This document shows positions 1-6,038 of a stretch of DNA of 8,510 nt, piece after piece (within the stretch, counting starts at the first letter, position 1; every line of letters starts with the position of its first letter). The notes under the pieces were generated by a model. That model saw only the letters and a program-made list of their open reading frames with translations. It ran no database searches and had not been told where the DNA came from. A program made the position numbers and the translations under genes. Source of the DNA: Thermoanaerobacteraceae bacterium (GTDB taxonomy: Bacteria; Bacillota; Desulfotomaculia; Desulfotomaculales; Ammonificaceae); NCBI GenBank assembly GCA_030016455.1, contig JASEJH010000009.1, positions 896 through 9,405 of the forward strand. Reading direction: 5' to 3'.

Positions 1-327
1 TAAAAGCACCGCCGCCAAAACTGCCACCACAAGATTGGCAATCGGCCCGGCAAGCGAGACCAGGAGCAGCCCCTGGCGGCCGTCCCGAAAGTTATACGGG
101 TTTATCGGCACGGGCTTCGCCCAGCCAAAACCCGCTAAATACAGCAGGATCAGCCCGATCGGGTCTATGTGCGCCACCGGGTTGAGTGTCAGACGCCCGG
201 CACGCCGCGGCGTAGGGTCGCCGAGCTGGTCTGCCACCCATCCGTGGGCGAACTCGTGTGCCGTAAGCCCCACCACCACCGCGGGGGTGATGATGGCGAT
301 TTCGCTAAGGGACGGTAAATTAAACAC
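1..327 (-). CDS. M50 site-2-type zinc metalloprotease, partial (C-terminus beyond window)
   Basis: This is an integral membrane zinc protease of the small M50 (site-2 protease-like) group, which cleaves substrates within or near the membrane. Only the first 109 residues are in the window; the gene runs off the left edge. Read from a GTG at 327-325, the protein shows a hydrophobic first segment that leads into the zinc motif HEFAH (residues 24-28, with E25 as catalytic base). The family signature [10 protein letters not shown] follows at 49-58, then a second hydrophobic stretch, and SLAGPIANL at 91-99 in a further membrane helix. The distal Asp zinc ligand would lie outside the window. The start overlaps the stop of the upstream fusion gene by 8 bp (GTGTTTAA), and a GAGGAG lies about 10 nt upstream inside that gene, so translation is probably coupled. 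In related Clostridia this type of gene often precedes trpS and scpAB (recalled, not visible here). Substrate unknown. Confidence 0.9.
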   Translation of the reverse strand, partial: MFNLPSLSEIAIITPAVVVGLTAHEFAHGWVADQLGDPTPRRAGRLTLNPVAHIDPIGLILLYLAGFGWAKPVPINPYNFRDGRQGLLLVSLAGPIANLVVAVLAAVLL

Positions 328-2959
328 CAGTCGTTTGCTCCTCGTTTTCCCGCCGGGCGAGATAGTTCCGGATGAACTCCAGTTCCTCTTCGCGGCTGGC
401 TAACAGCCCCTCCAAGCGGGCCTGCCAGACCGCGTCCAGTGCCTCCCGGTACAGCGGCCCGGGAGGATAACCCATTTTTCTTATATCCTTACCCGTAACG
501 CGGGGTTTATTAGCCATCAGGGCCGTCAGCACTTCGCGGAAGCGGTCCTGGTAGCCTTCTTCACTGAGCAGGATGAAGAGCAGCGGGTAAGCTTCCCGGG
601 GCAGCTTCAACACCGCCTGGGCCAGCACGCCCGGTTTCACCGGACCCCGGACGCTCAGCCTGCCCAGCGCCTCCTGCCAGTTAGCGATCGCCGCGAGAAC
701 CTTTTCGGTGGTATTCCGCCCGAAGCCGTAGCGCTCGCAAAGCGCCTGGGCCGAAGGAACGTTCGTCCAGTGCACGGCGGCGATGAAATAGGCCAGCCAC
801 CGCTCCCCGAAAACCACTCCCCAGGATTCGATCGTCCGCAACGCCTGGGGGAGGTAAGTGAGGACCGGCTCGACCTCCCAGTGGCTGGTAACCGGAAAAA
901 GGTAAGGCCAGATGCCGAGCTCCGCACAGCGCCCCAGAAAACGGGCCGCCCCGTCGTCGTCCAGATACGGCCGCATCTCCCGCCACAGGCTCGCCGGCGA
1001 GACCCGGCTCAAAATCCCGTCACGCACCGCCTCCCGCAAAAGCTTCAGCGTCTGGCGCTCGATTTGCAGGTTGTAGCGTTCGGCCAGGCGCACCGCCCGC
1101 AGCACCCGGCAGGGCTCCTCGATAAAACTGCGGTTGTGCATGACCCGCACCAAACCGTACTGCAGGTCATCCCGCCCGCCGAAGTAGTCCACGACCTGAC
1201 CAAACCATTCCGGACTCAGGTCTACCGCAAGCGCGTCAATGGTGAAATCGCGGCGGTAGAGCTCCTGGCGCAAGGAATTATCCTCCAGTTCACTGCCGAG
1301 GGCGTACTCGAAAAACTCCGCCCGGGCCTCGGTTAAACTGCAGCGTCCGCCGTCAGGAAAGAAAAACTCAACCCCCGGGAACCGCTTGAGAGGCTTGAAG
1401 CGGAGTCCCAGTTCGCTTGCCAGGGCGGCGGCAAGTTTCAAGGCGTCGCCCTCCACCACCACCGAAATCTTCTCCCCGGGAAAGCCTAACAGCAGATCCC
1501 GGACCGCCTCGCCCACCAGAAACGCGCTTGCGCCCGATTCCCGCGCCAGAGCCCCGGCACGTTCCAGAAAAGCCAGCCGGGCAGGGGGTATGGCGGTCCG
1601 CAGCACCGCGGCAATGTTATGCCGCCCCGCCTGGGTCTTTGCGGGCGAGTACAGAAGGTGGAACTGGGGCCGGAAATCGCGGTGAAGCGTCCGCAGGATG
1701 TCGGTGCGGGAGACAATTCCAATCAGCCGGCCCCCCTCAACCACCGGCAGCCGGCCGATATTGTGCTCGATCATCAAAGCCCTGGCTTCACTCACCGCCA
1801 GGTACGGTTCAACGGTGACTACCTGGTTGCTCATAAACGCCTTGACCGGAGCATGAGCGAGGTTGTTGCGCTGGGCTTTCTCCACGTCCCGCCGGGAAAG
1901 AATCCCCACCAGCCGCCCGTCCCGGACCACCGGCAAACCGCTGTGCCCGTAGCGCAACATCACCTGTCCGGCTTCAGCGATGCTCATCTCCGCAGAAACC
2001 GTTTTGACCGGGGTACTCATTATTTCGGCTACCGTAAGCGGTACCCGGACGGTGGAACGAAGCACCTGCAAAAGCTCGCCTGCCACCTGCTCGACTGCCA
2101 CGCCTTTAAGGGTCGCCGAGGCCGCCGCCGGATGTCCCCCGCCCCCGAAATGCTGTAAGACACCTCGGATGTCCAAGTCCGGAAGCGCGGACCGTCCCAC
2201 AACATATACCCGGTCTTCCATCTCCACCACGCTAAAGACCGCGTCCAACCGCTCTATCTCTGCCAGCTTATGCGTAAGCAGGGCTATCCCGTCAAAGAAC
2301 TCGTCAATCTGTGCTTTAGTAATCAGGATCTTTACACCGTTGATCAGGTGCCGCTCGGCATTTAAAATCAGTTCTTTCAACAAGCCTTTTTGCTCCTCGG
2401 TCAGCGGGCGACCGAGAAAGTCTGCCACCACCACCAGATTAGCCCCTCTGTCCAGCAAGAACTCTACCGCCGCCACGTCCCGCGTGGTGGTACTTGGATA
2501 GAGCAGGCTTCCCGTATCTTCGTATATTCCCAGCGCCAGGACCGTAGCTTCAAACGACGAAAGCTCCGCGGCTGCTTCCCTGATCCTTTCCACCAGCAGG
2601 GTAGTGGTCGCCCCGACCGGCGCAACCACTTCAAGCGTCCCCCGCGCGTCATCTTCGTCGGGCGGGTGGTGGTCGTAAATGTGCACCTCCACGTCCGCAC
2701 GTCCGATAAGGGCACCGAGAAGCCCGATCCGCTTGGGGTTCCGGGTGTCAACCAGAATGAGCCGCCGGACCGCGCTCAGGTCAATCCCCTTGGGGTCTTC
2801 CAACAGGAAAACGTCCTTGTGCAGTGACAGGAAGTCCTCAACGTTGCGCCCCGCTTTCCCGGGCAAAACCAGGTGCGCCCCCGGGTAGAGCTTCTTGGCG
2901 GCGATCATCGCCGCCAGCCCGTCGAAGTCGGTCATCGAGTGGGTCGTAATTACTTCCAT
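320..2959 (-). CDS. DHH phosphoesterase - tandem CBS - tRNA nucleotidyltransferase-like fusion with degenerate NTase active site
   Basis: This 879-residue protein resembles the DHH/CBS-containing tRNA A-adding (poly(A) polymerase family) enzymes. Residues 1-300 are a DHH/DHHA1 phosphoesterase with all expected metal ligands: H7, D11 and D13, D71, D96-H97-H98, D148 in YEDTG, and a DHHA1 glycine motif GGGGHPAAA at 272-280. Residues about 308-428 are two CBS repeats, each with the nucleotide-binding S-x-x-D (S355/D358 and S417/D420). From about 450 comes a class II tRNA nucleotidyltransferase head, then RNA-binding/neck regions ([10 protein letters not shown] 569-578; [10 protein letters not shown] 821-830). 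The NTase catalytic motifs are degenerate: VGE at 482-484 replaces VGG, K497-I-S499 replaces DxD, S541 sits where the third carboxylate is expected, and EEPCR (614-618) replaces EDxxR. Tail motifs remain, so decay is confined to catalysis. The likely activity is a Mn-dependent phosphodiesterase (nanoRNase-like) under CBS control; CCA/A addition is doubtful. The ATG overlaps the lysA stop by 10 bp, without a strong Shine-Dalgarno. Confidence 0.9.
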   Translation of the reverse strand: MEVITTHSMTDFDGLAAMIAAKKLYPGAHLVLPGKAGRNVEDFLSLHKDVFLLEDPKGIDLSAVRRLILVDTRNPKRIGLLGALIGRADVEVHIYDHHPPDEDDARGTLEVVAPVGATTTLLVERIREAAAELSSFEATVLALGIYEDTGSLLYPSTTTRDVAAVEFLLDRGANLVVVADFLGRPLTEEQKGLLKELILNAERHLINGVKILITKAQIDEFFDGIALLTHKLAEIERLDAVFSVVEMEDRVYVVGRSALPDLDIRGVLQHFGGGGHPAAASATLKGVAVEQVAGELLQVLRSTVRVPLTVAEIMSTPVKTVSAEMSIAEAGQVMLRYGHSGLPVVRDGRLVGILSRRDVEKAQRNNLAHAPVKAFMSNQVVTVEPYLAVSEARALMIEHNIGRLPVVEGGRLIGIVSRTDILRTLHRDFRPQFHLLYSPAKTQAGRHNIAAVLRTAIPPARLAFLERAGALARESGASAFLVGEAVRDLLLGFPGEKISVVVEGDALKLAAALASELGLRFKPLKRFPGVEFFFPDGGRCSLTEARAEFFEYALGSELEDNSLRQELYRRDFTIDALAVDLSPEWFGQVVDYFGGRDDLQYGLVRVMHNRSFIEEPCRVLRAVRLAERYNLQIERQTLKLLREAVRDGILSRVSPASLWREMRPYLDDDGAARFLGRCAELGIWPYLFPVTSHWEVEPVLTYLPQALRTIESWGVVFGERWLAYFIAAVHWTNVPSAQALCERYGFGRNTTEKVLAAIANWQEALGRLSVRGPVKPGVLAQAVLKLPREAYPLLFILLSEEGYQDRFREVLTALMANKPRVTGKDIRKMGYPPGPLYREALDAVWQARLEGLLASREEELEFIRNYLARRENEEQTTGV

Positions 2960-4257
2960 AAGCCATCCGGTACCCGGTCGTTACGCACCAGATCCTCGAG
3001 GGATTCCCGGGAAACGATAACCTCCGCCCGCCCTTCCTTCACCAGCACCATCGCCGGGCGCGGCAGGCGGTTGTAGTTCATGGACATCGTATAGTTGTAA
3101 GCGCCGGTCGCCGGCACCGCCAGGATATCCCCCGGCGCGGGATAGGGCAGGCGTACGTTTTGAATCAAAACGTCGCCCGACTCGCAGCATTTTCCGGCAA
3201 CGGTGACGGTGGCGGTCGGTTCGTCCGTGATCCGGTTTGCCAGTGCGGCCTCGTAACGCGCCTGGTAAAGGGCCGGACGGATATTGTCATTCATTCCCCC
3301 GTCAACCATTACGTAAAGCCGCACGCCCGGGATTTCCTTTACCGCGCCCACCGTGTAAAGCGTCGTTCCCGCCGGTCCGGCGATGGAACGGCCCGGCTCC
3401 ACCACCACGCGGGGCTGCGGCACACCGAGTTCCGCGCAGGTCTGCCGCACGGCACCAAGAACCGCCGCCGCAAGCTCCTCGATCGCCGGCGGGTCGTCCC
3501 CGCTGACGTAGTAAATCCCCAGGCCCCCGCCCAAATTCAGCTCCTCCGGGAACCAGCCGGTGGCTGCCTGTACTTCGGCTGCAAACGAAAGCATCACCCG
3601 TGCCGCTTCCCGGAAAGGTTCCAGGTCGAAAATCTGCGAGCCGATGTGGCAGTGCAGGCCCAGCAGCTTCAGGTTCGGACAGGCAAGCGCCCGGCGGACA
3701 CCGGCCAGCGCCTGGCCCGTGGCTATAGGCAGACCGAATTTCGAGTCAATCTGCCCGGTACGCACGTACTCGTGGGTGTGCGCCTCGATACCGGGCGTGA
3801 GGCGCAACAGAATGACCGGCCGCTTCCCGGCCTCGCCGGCCAGGCGGCTAAGCAGATCCAGTTCGTAAAGACTGTCCACCACGAACCGCCCGACGCCGGC
3901 TTCAAGCCCCTGCCGGATTTCTTCCGGCGACTTGTTGTTCCCGTGAAAGTAGATCCGTTCCGGCGGAAACCCCGCCTTGAGTGCCGTATAGAGCTCACCC
4001 CCCGAAGCCACGTCGAGGCAGAGCCCCTCTTCTTCGGCCAGCCGGCAGACCGCCGTGCACAGAAGCGCCTTCCCCGCGTAAACCACCCGGTTATCCGGAC
4101 CGAAAGCTTCCCGGTAGCGGCGGCAGTTTTCCCGGAAAAGGGCCTCGTCAATTACGTAAAGGGGGGTCCCGAATTTCCCGGCGAGCGTTGAGGCGGTGAT
4201 TCCGCCGATTTCCAGCTCTCCCGCCGGATTCACCTGCATCGTCCCGCGCAAAAGCAC
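2950..4257 (-). CDS. lysA: Diaminopimelate decarboxylase
   Basis: LysA is a PLP-dependent cytoplasmic enzyme that decarboxylates meso-diaminopimelate to L-lysine, the last step of lysine synthesis. The 435-residue length fits the family (B. subtilis LysA is about 439). Landmarks are the PLP lysine in YAGKA (K63), HCHIGSQ at 202-208, the glycine-rich phosphate loop LNLGGGLGI at 241-248, EPGRSIAG at 287-294, the CESGD active-site motif at 358-362, and YNYTMSMNYN near 387-396. All key residues are present, so it should be active. I place the start at GTG 4257 because the opening VLLRGT...LEIGG aligns with the usual LysA N-terminus, and an AAGGTGG lies exactly 7 nt upstream. A frame open to 4449 would overlap trpB by about 190 bp and has a random-looking arginine/proline-rich N-terminus. 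An ATG at 4239 is a weaker alternative. The gene begins 2 bp after the trpB stop and its end overlaps the fusion gene. Confidence 0.96.
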   Translation of the reverse strand: MLLRGTMQVNPAGELEIGGITASTLAGKFGTPLYVIDEALFRENCRRYREAFGPDNRVVYAGKALLCTAVCRLAEEEGLCLDVASGGELYTALKAGFPPERIYFHGNNKSPEEIRQGLEAGVGRFVVDSLYELDLLSRLAGEAGKRPVILLRLTPGIEAHTHEYVRTGQIDSKFGLPIATGQALAGVRRALACPNLKLLGLHCHIGSQIFDLEPFREAARVMLSFAAEVQAATGWFPEELNLGGGLGIYYVSGDDPPAIEELAAAVLGAVRQTCAELGVPQPRVVVEPGRSIAGPAGTTLYTVGAVKEIPGVRLYVMVDGGMNDNIRPALYQARYEAALANRITDEPTATVTVAGKCCESGDVLIQNVRLPYPAPGDILAVPATGAYNYTMSMNYNRLPRPAMVLVKEGRAEVIVSRESLEDLVRNDRVPDGLWK

Positions 4258-4259
4258 CG

Positions 4260-5615
4260 TTAACCCACCTTCGGCAATCGCGCCAGTGCCTGCCGGAGTT
4301 CCTCCTCGGACAGGGCGTGGTCTTCCAGTTGGCCTGCCAGGTACGCGTCGTAGGCTCCCAGATCGAAATGGCCGTGACCGCTCAGGTTGAAAACGATCAC
4401 CCGTGCCTCGCCAGCTTCCCGGGCGGCCAGAGCCTCGTCGACGGCACACTTGATCGCGTGCGCCGACTCCGGCGCCGGAACAATTCCCTCCGCCTTGGCA
4501 AACTGGACCGCCGCCTCAAAGACCTGCCGCTGTCCGTAGGCCCGCGCCTCGATGATACCGTCGGCCACCAGTTGGCACAGCAGCGGCGCATCCCCGTGGT
4601 ACCGCAAGCCTCCGGCGTGAATCGCCGGCGGGATAAAGTCCTTTCCAAGCGTGTACATATAAATGAGCGGGGTCAGGCCCGCCACGTCGCCGAAGTCGTA
4701 AGCCTGAAGTCCCCTGGTAAGCGTGGGGCAGGCCGTAGGCTCCACGGCGATAAAACGGGTCTTCGCGCCTTTTGTCAGCCGGTCCTGAATGAACGGGAAG
4801 CAGAAACCCGCGTAATTCGAGCCGCCGCCGACACAGCCGATCACTACGTCCGGCGCGTCTCCGGCCTTTTCCATCTGGGCCTTGGTCTCCAGGCCGACCA
4901 CCGTCTGGTGCAAGAGCACGTGGTTGAGGACACTCCCGAGGGAATAATTGGTGTCCCCGTGCGTGGCGGCGTCCTCCACCGCCTCGCTGATTGCAATCCC
5001 GAGGCTCCCGGGCGAATCGGGGTCAGCGGCCGTAATTGCCCGGCCCGACTGCGTCCGGTCGCTCGGGCTGGGCAAGACCTCGGCGCCGAAAATCTGCATC
5101 AGGATGCGCCGGTACGGCTTCTGGTGGTAGCTTACCTTCACCATGTAAACCGTACACTCGAGACCGAAGAAGTTGCAGGCCATGGCCAGGGCACTTCCCC
5201 ACTGCCCCGCGCCCGTTTCGGTGGCCAGGCGCTTTACGCCCGCCTGCTTGTTGTAGTACGCCTGGGCTACCGCTGTATTCAGCTTGTGACTGCCGGCCGG
5301 GCTTACCCCTTCGTACTTATAATATATCCGTGCCGGCGTCTGGAGCGCCTTTTCAAAACGCAGCGCCCGGAAGAGCGGGCTGGGCCGCCACAGCCGGTAA
5401 ATCTCCAGCACTTCCTCCGGAATCGGCACCCACCGTTCCCTGGTGACTTCCTGCTTTATAAGTTCCAGGGGGAAAATCGGGGCCAGGTCCTCCGGCCCCA
5501 CCGGCTGCTTCGTTCCCGGGTGCAGCGGCGGCTTCGGCAGGTTAGGCATGTCCGCCTGGATGTTATACCAAGAAGTGGGCAACTCCTTCTCGGCTAACAG
5601 GATTTTGGTCTCCAC
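4260..5615 (-). CDS. trpB: TrpB2-type tryptophan synthase beta chain (stand-alone)
   Basis: This PLP enzyme condenses indole with L-serine to give L-tryptophan. The N-terminal extension (about 451 residues in total, versus about 400 for classical TrpB) and motif wording mark it as the TrpB2 subgroup, which usually acts without a tightly bound TrpA. Numbered from the GTG, the PLP lysine is K111 in GSHKLN, the catalytic glutamate is E133 in ETGAGQWG, the PLP phosphate loop is GGGSN at 263-267, and the C-terminal active-site motif is LSGHGHFD at 411-418. No trpA or other trp gene is adjacent, which suggests indole salvage or a moonlighting serine-deaminating role (inference). It is first in the operon; lysA follows 2 bp after its TAA. 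An AGAGGAG at 5624-5630 is 8 nt before GTG 5615 and 5 nt before an in-frame TTG at 5618. I prefer GTG, but TTG is possible. Confidence 0.95.
   Translation of the reverse strand: METKILLAEKELPTSWYNIQADMPNLPKPPLHPGTKQPVGPEDLAPIFPLELIKQEVTRERWVPIPEEVLEIYRLWRPSPLFRALRFEKALQTPARIYYKYEGVSPAGSHKLNTAVAQAYYNKQAGVKRLATETGAGQWGSALAMACNFFGLECTVYMVKVSYHQKPYRRILMQIFGAEVLPSPSDRTQSGRAITAADPDSPGSLGIAISEAVEDAATHGDTNYSLGSVLNHVLLHQTVVGLETKAQMEKAGDAPDVVIGCVGGGSNYAGFCFPFIQDRLTKGAKTRFIAVEPTACPTLTRGLQAYDFGDVAGLTPLIYMYTLGKDFIPPAIHAGGLRYHGDAPLLCQLVADGIIEARAYGQRQVFEAAVQFAKAEGIVPAPESAHAIKCAVDEALAAREAGEARVIVFNLSGHGHFDLGAYDAYLAGQLEDHALSEEELRQALARLPKVG
4265..4271 (-). promoter_or_regulatory. Ribosome binding site of lysA, inside the trpB end
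   Basis: AAGGTGG on the minus strand, a one-mismatch Shine-Dalgarno, is placed 7 nt before GTG 4257 and embedded in the last codons of trpB. It supports GTG 4257 over the downstream ATG 4239, which has only a weak GGGA too close to it. Confidence 0.7.
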
Positions 5616-5623
5616 CAACTCAA

Positions 5624-5630
5624 CTCCTCT
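5624..5630 (-). promoter_or_regulatory. Ribosome binding site of trpB
   Basis: AGAGGAG on the minus strand lies 8 nt before GTG 5615 and 5 nt before the alternative TTG 5618. No ATG is available nearby, so this site decides that the gene begins at one of these two non-ATG codons. Confidence 0.75.
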
Positions 5631-5652
5631 CGAAAATAAGTTATATAACCTA

Positions 5653-5681
5653 ATTCTAAGTCAAAAGTCACCTTTCAGCAA
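5653..5681 (-). promoter_or_regulatory. Probable sigma-A-type promoter of the trpB-lysA operon
   Basis: On the minus strand, TTGCTG (5676-5681) and TAGAAT (5653-5658) are separated by exactly 17 nt. The -10 box matches consensus at 5 of 6 positions, the -35 only at TTG. The predicted start near 5646 would leave a leader of about 30 nt, too short for a T-box or riboswitch. The surrounding DNA is clearly more AT-rich than the genes. TTGACT further downstream could be an alternative -35, but no good -10 sits at the right spacing. Confidence 0.4.
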
Positions 5682-5719
5682 GACTTGTGCTTTCCGCCTC
5701 AAAAATTTGGAGATTTATA

Positions 5720-5747
5720 GCTTCACCAGAAAATTATCTGGTACAAT
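5720..5747 (+). promoter_or_regulatory. Extended -10 promoter of the small membrane peptide gene
   Basis: TGGTACAAT at 5739-5747 fits the extended -10 pattern TGnTAnnnT, with TACAAT one mismatch from TATAAT. The -35 region (GCTTCA at 5720-5725, 16 nt spacing) is weak, as is typical of extended -10 promoters. The predicted start is near 5754, giving a leader of about 50 nt before the GTG at 5806. Confidence 0.5.
5725..5742. repeat. Perfect dyad (operator-like) overlapping the plus-strand promoter
   Basis: ACCAGA and TCTGGT form a perfect 6-bp inverted repeat separated by AAATTA. The dyad fills the spacer and reaches the first base of the -10 hexamer of the plus-strand promoter, a classic repressor position. 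It lies about 80 bp upstream of the predicted trpB start, so it could also serve the divergent operon. The binding protein is not identifiable; a chance palindrome of this length is possible. Confidence 0.4.
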
Positions 5748-5790
5748 AACAACAAGTAGAACGTTTCCACAGCCTGCCTGAAGCGGATAG

Positions 5791-5801
5791 AAAGGAGGTG
5801 A
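5791..5801 (+). promoter_or_regulatory. Near-perfect Shine-Dalgarno of the small peptide gene
   Basis: AAAGGAGGTGA matches the complement of the 16S rRNA 3' end over its full 11 bases, with GGAGG ending 7 nt before GTG 5806. It is the strongest ribosome binding site in the window and is the main reason for calling the short reading frame a gene. Confidence 0.8.
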
Positions 5802-5805
5802 ACCC

Positions 5806-5901
5806 GTGGGCCAGTGGGAAACGGCGCTCTTGATCTTGGCGATCGGCGGTGTGGGGGTTCTGATTGGCCTGGGATTTTTAGCTGTGGCCATCCCGGGTTA
5901 G
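5806..5901 (+). CDS. 31-residue hydrophobic single-helix membrane peptide, unknown function
   Basis: I do not recognise this peptide. It starts at GTG 5806 and ends at TAG 5899-5901, and the in-frame TAG at 5788 excludes any longer upstream start. After a short polar beginning (MGQWE) comes one unbroken hydrophobic stretch, about residues 6-29, rich in glycine, with GxxxG spacing (G17/G21) and neighbouring G14, G15 and G23 that could pack helices together; it ends in P-G. It has no Lys or Arg, so its topology cannot be read from positive charges. Support for a real gene is a consensus ribosome binding site, an upstream extended -10 promoter with a dyad, and a terminator beginning 38 bp after the stop. 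It is divergent from trpB and convergent with hyuB. It could be a small membrane protein that modulates a partner, or a type I toxin-like peptide, but no antisense RNA gene is evident. Confidence 0.65.
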   Translation: MGQWETALLILAIGGVGVLIGLGFLAVAIPG

Positions 5902-5938
5902 CCGACCGCTTATAAAATAGGTCCCGACGCAAGTTAAA

Positions 5939-5965
5939 AGCTCCCGGCAGTCCGGGAGCTCTCTT
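5939..5965. terminator. Bidirectional intrinsic terminator between the small gene and hyuB
   Basis: AGCTCCCGG (5939-5947) and CCGGGAGCT (5952-5960) form a perfect 9-bp GC-rich stem with a 4-nt loop. On the minus strand the hairpin is followed by TTTTAACTT, which suits termination of the hyuAB transcript. On the plus strand it is followed by CTCTTATT, a weaker U-rich tail suitable for the small peptide gene. The placement between convergent genes fits a shared terminator. Confidence 0.8.
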
Positions 5966-5983
5966 ATTCCACATCCGTACCGG

Positions 5984-6001
5984 GCTCCGCCCTGCTCCGC
6001 C
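5984..6001. repeat. Short tandem motif GCTCCGCC in the hyuB 3' region
   Basis: GCTCCGCC occurs at 5984-5991 and 5994-6001, a 10-bp period, with a partial third GCTCC just after. It lies in the non-coding stretch between the hyuB stop and the terminator. Role unknown; it may be simple low-complexity sequence. Confidence 0.3.
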
Positions 6002-6008
6002 GCTCCAT

Positions 6009-6033
6009 CAGAAGATAGATTGACTAGCTTCTG
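6009..6033. repeat. Imperfect stem-loop just downstream of hyuB
   Basis: CAGAAGATAG (6009-6018) and CTAGCTTCTG (6024-6033) are inverted repeats with one mismatch and a 5-nt loop, beginning 5 nt after the hyuB stop. No T tract follows on either strand, so it is unlikely to be an intrinsic terminator by itself; it may shield the 3' end of the hyuAB mRNA. Confidence 0.35.
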
Positions 6034-6038
6034 GCGAA

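Noticed and set aside
3160..4191. A 343-codon plus-strand frame antisense to lysA
   Set aside because: LysA motifs on the minus strand are unambiguous; the antisense product is a compositional shadow.
4258..4449. N-terminal extension of LysA up to 4449
   Set aside because: The extension would overlap trpB by about 190 bp and is Arg/Pro/Gly-rich out-of-frame trpB. The LysA N-terminus and a good Shine-Dalgarno place the start at 4257.
4317..5597. A 426-codon plus-strand frame antisense to trpB
   Set aside because: It mirrors the trpB reading frame, has no domain, and shows no ribosome binding site or promoter that would decide for it.
5616..5660. T-box or tryptophan/lysine riboswitch in the trpB leader
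   Set aside because: The likely leader is only about 30 nt, and I see no T-box sequence, lysine-riboswitch fold or anti-terminator hairpin.
5443..5781. A 112-codon plus-strand frame running out of trpB into the intergenic region
   Set aside because: It is mostly antisense to trpB, crosses the divergent promoters, and lacks a ribosome binding site.
5723..5974. An 83-codon minus-strand frame across the intergenic region and opposite the small peptide gene
   Set aside because: It runs through the terminator hairpin, has no ribosome binding site, and its product is low-complexity without a recognisable domain.
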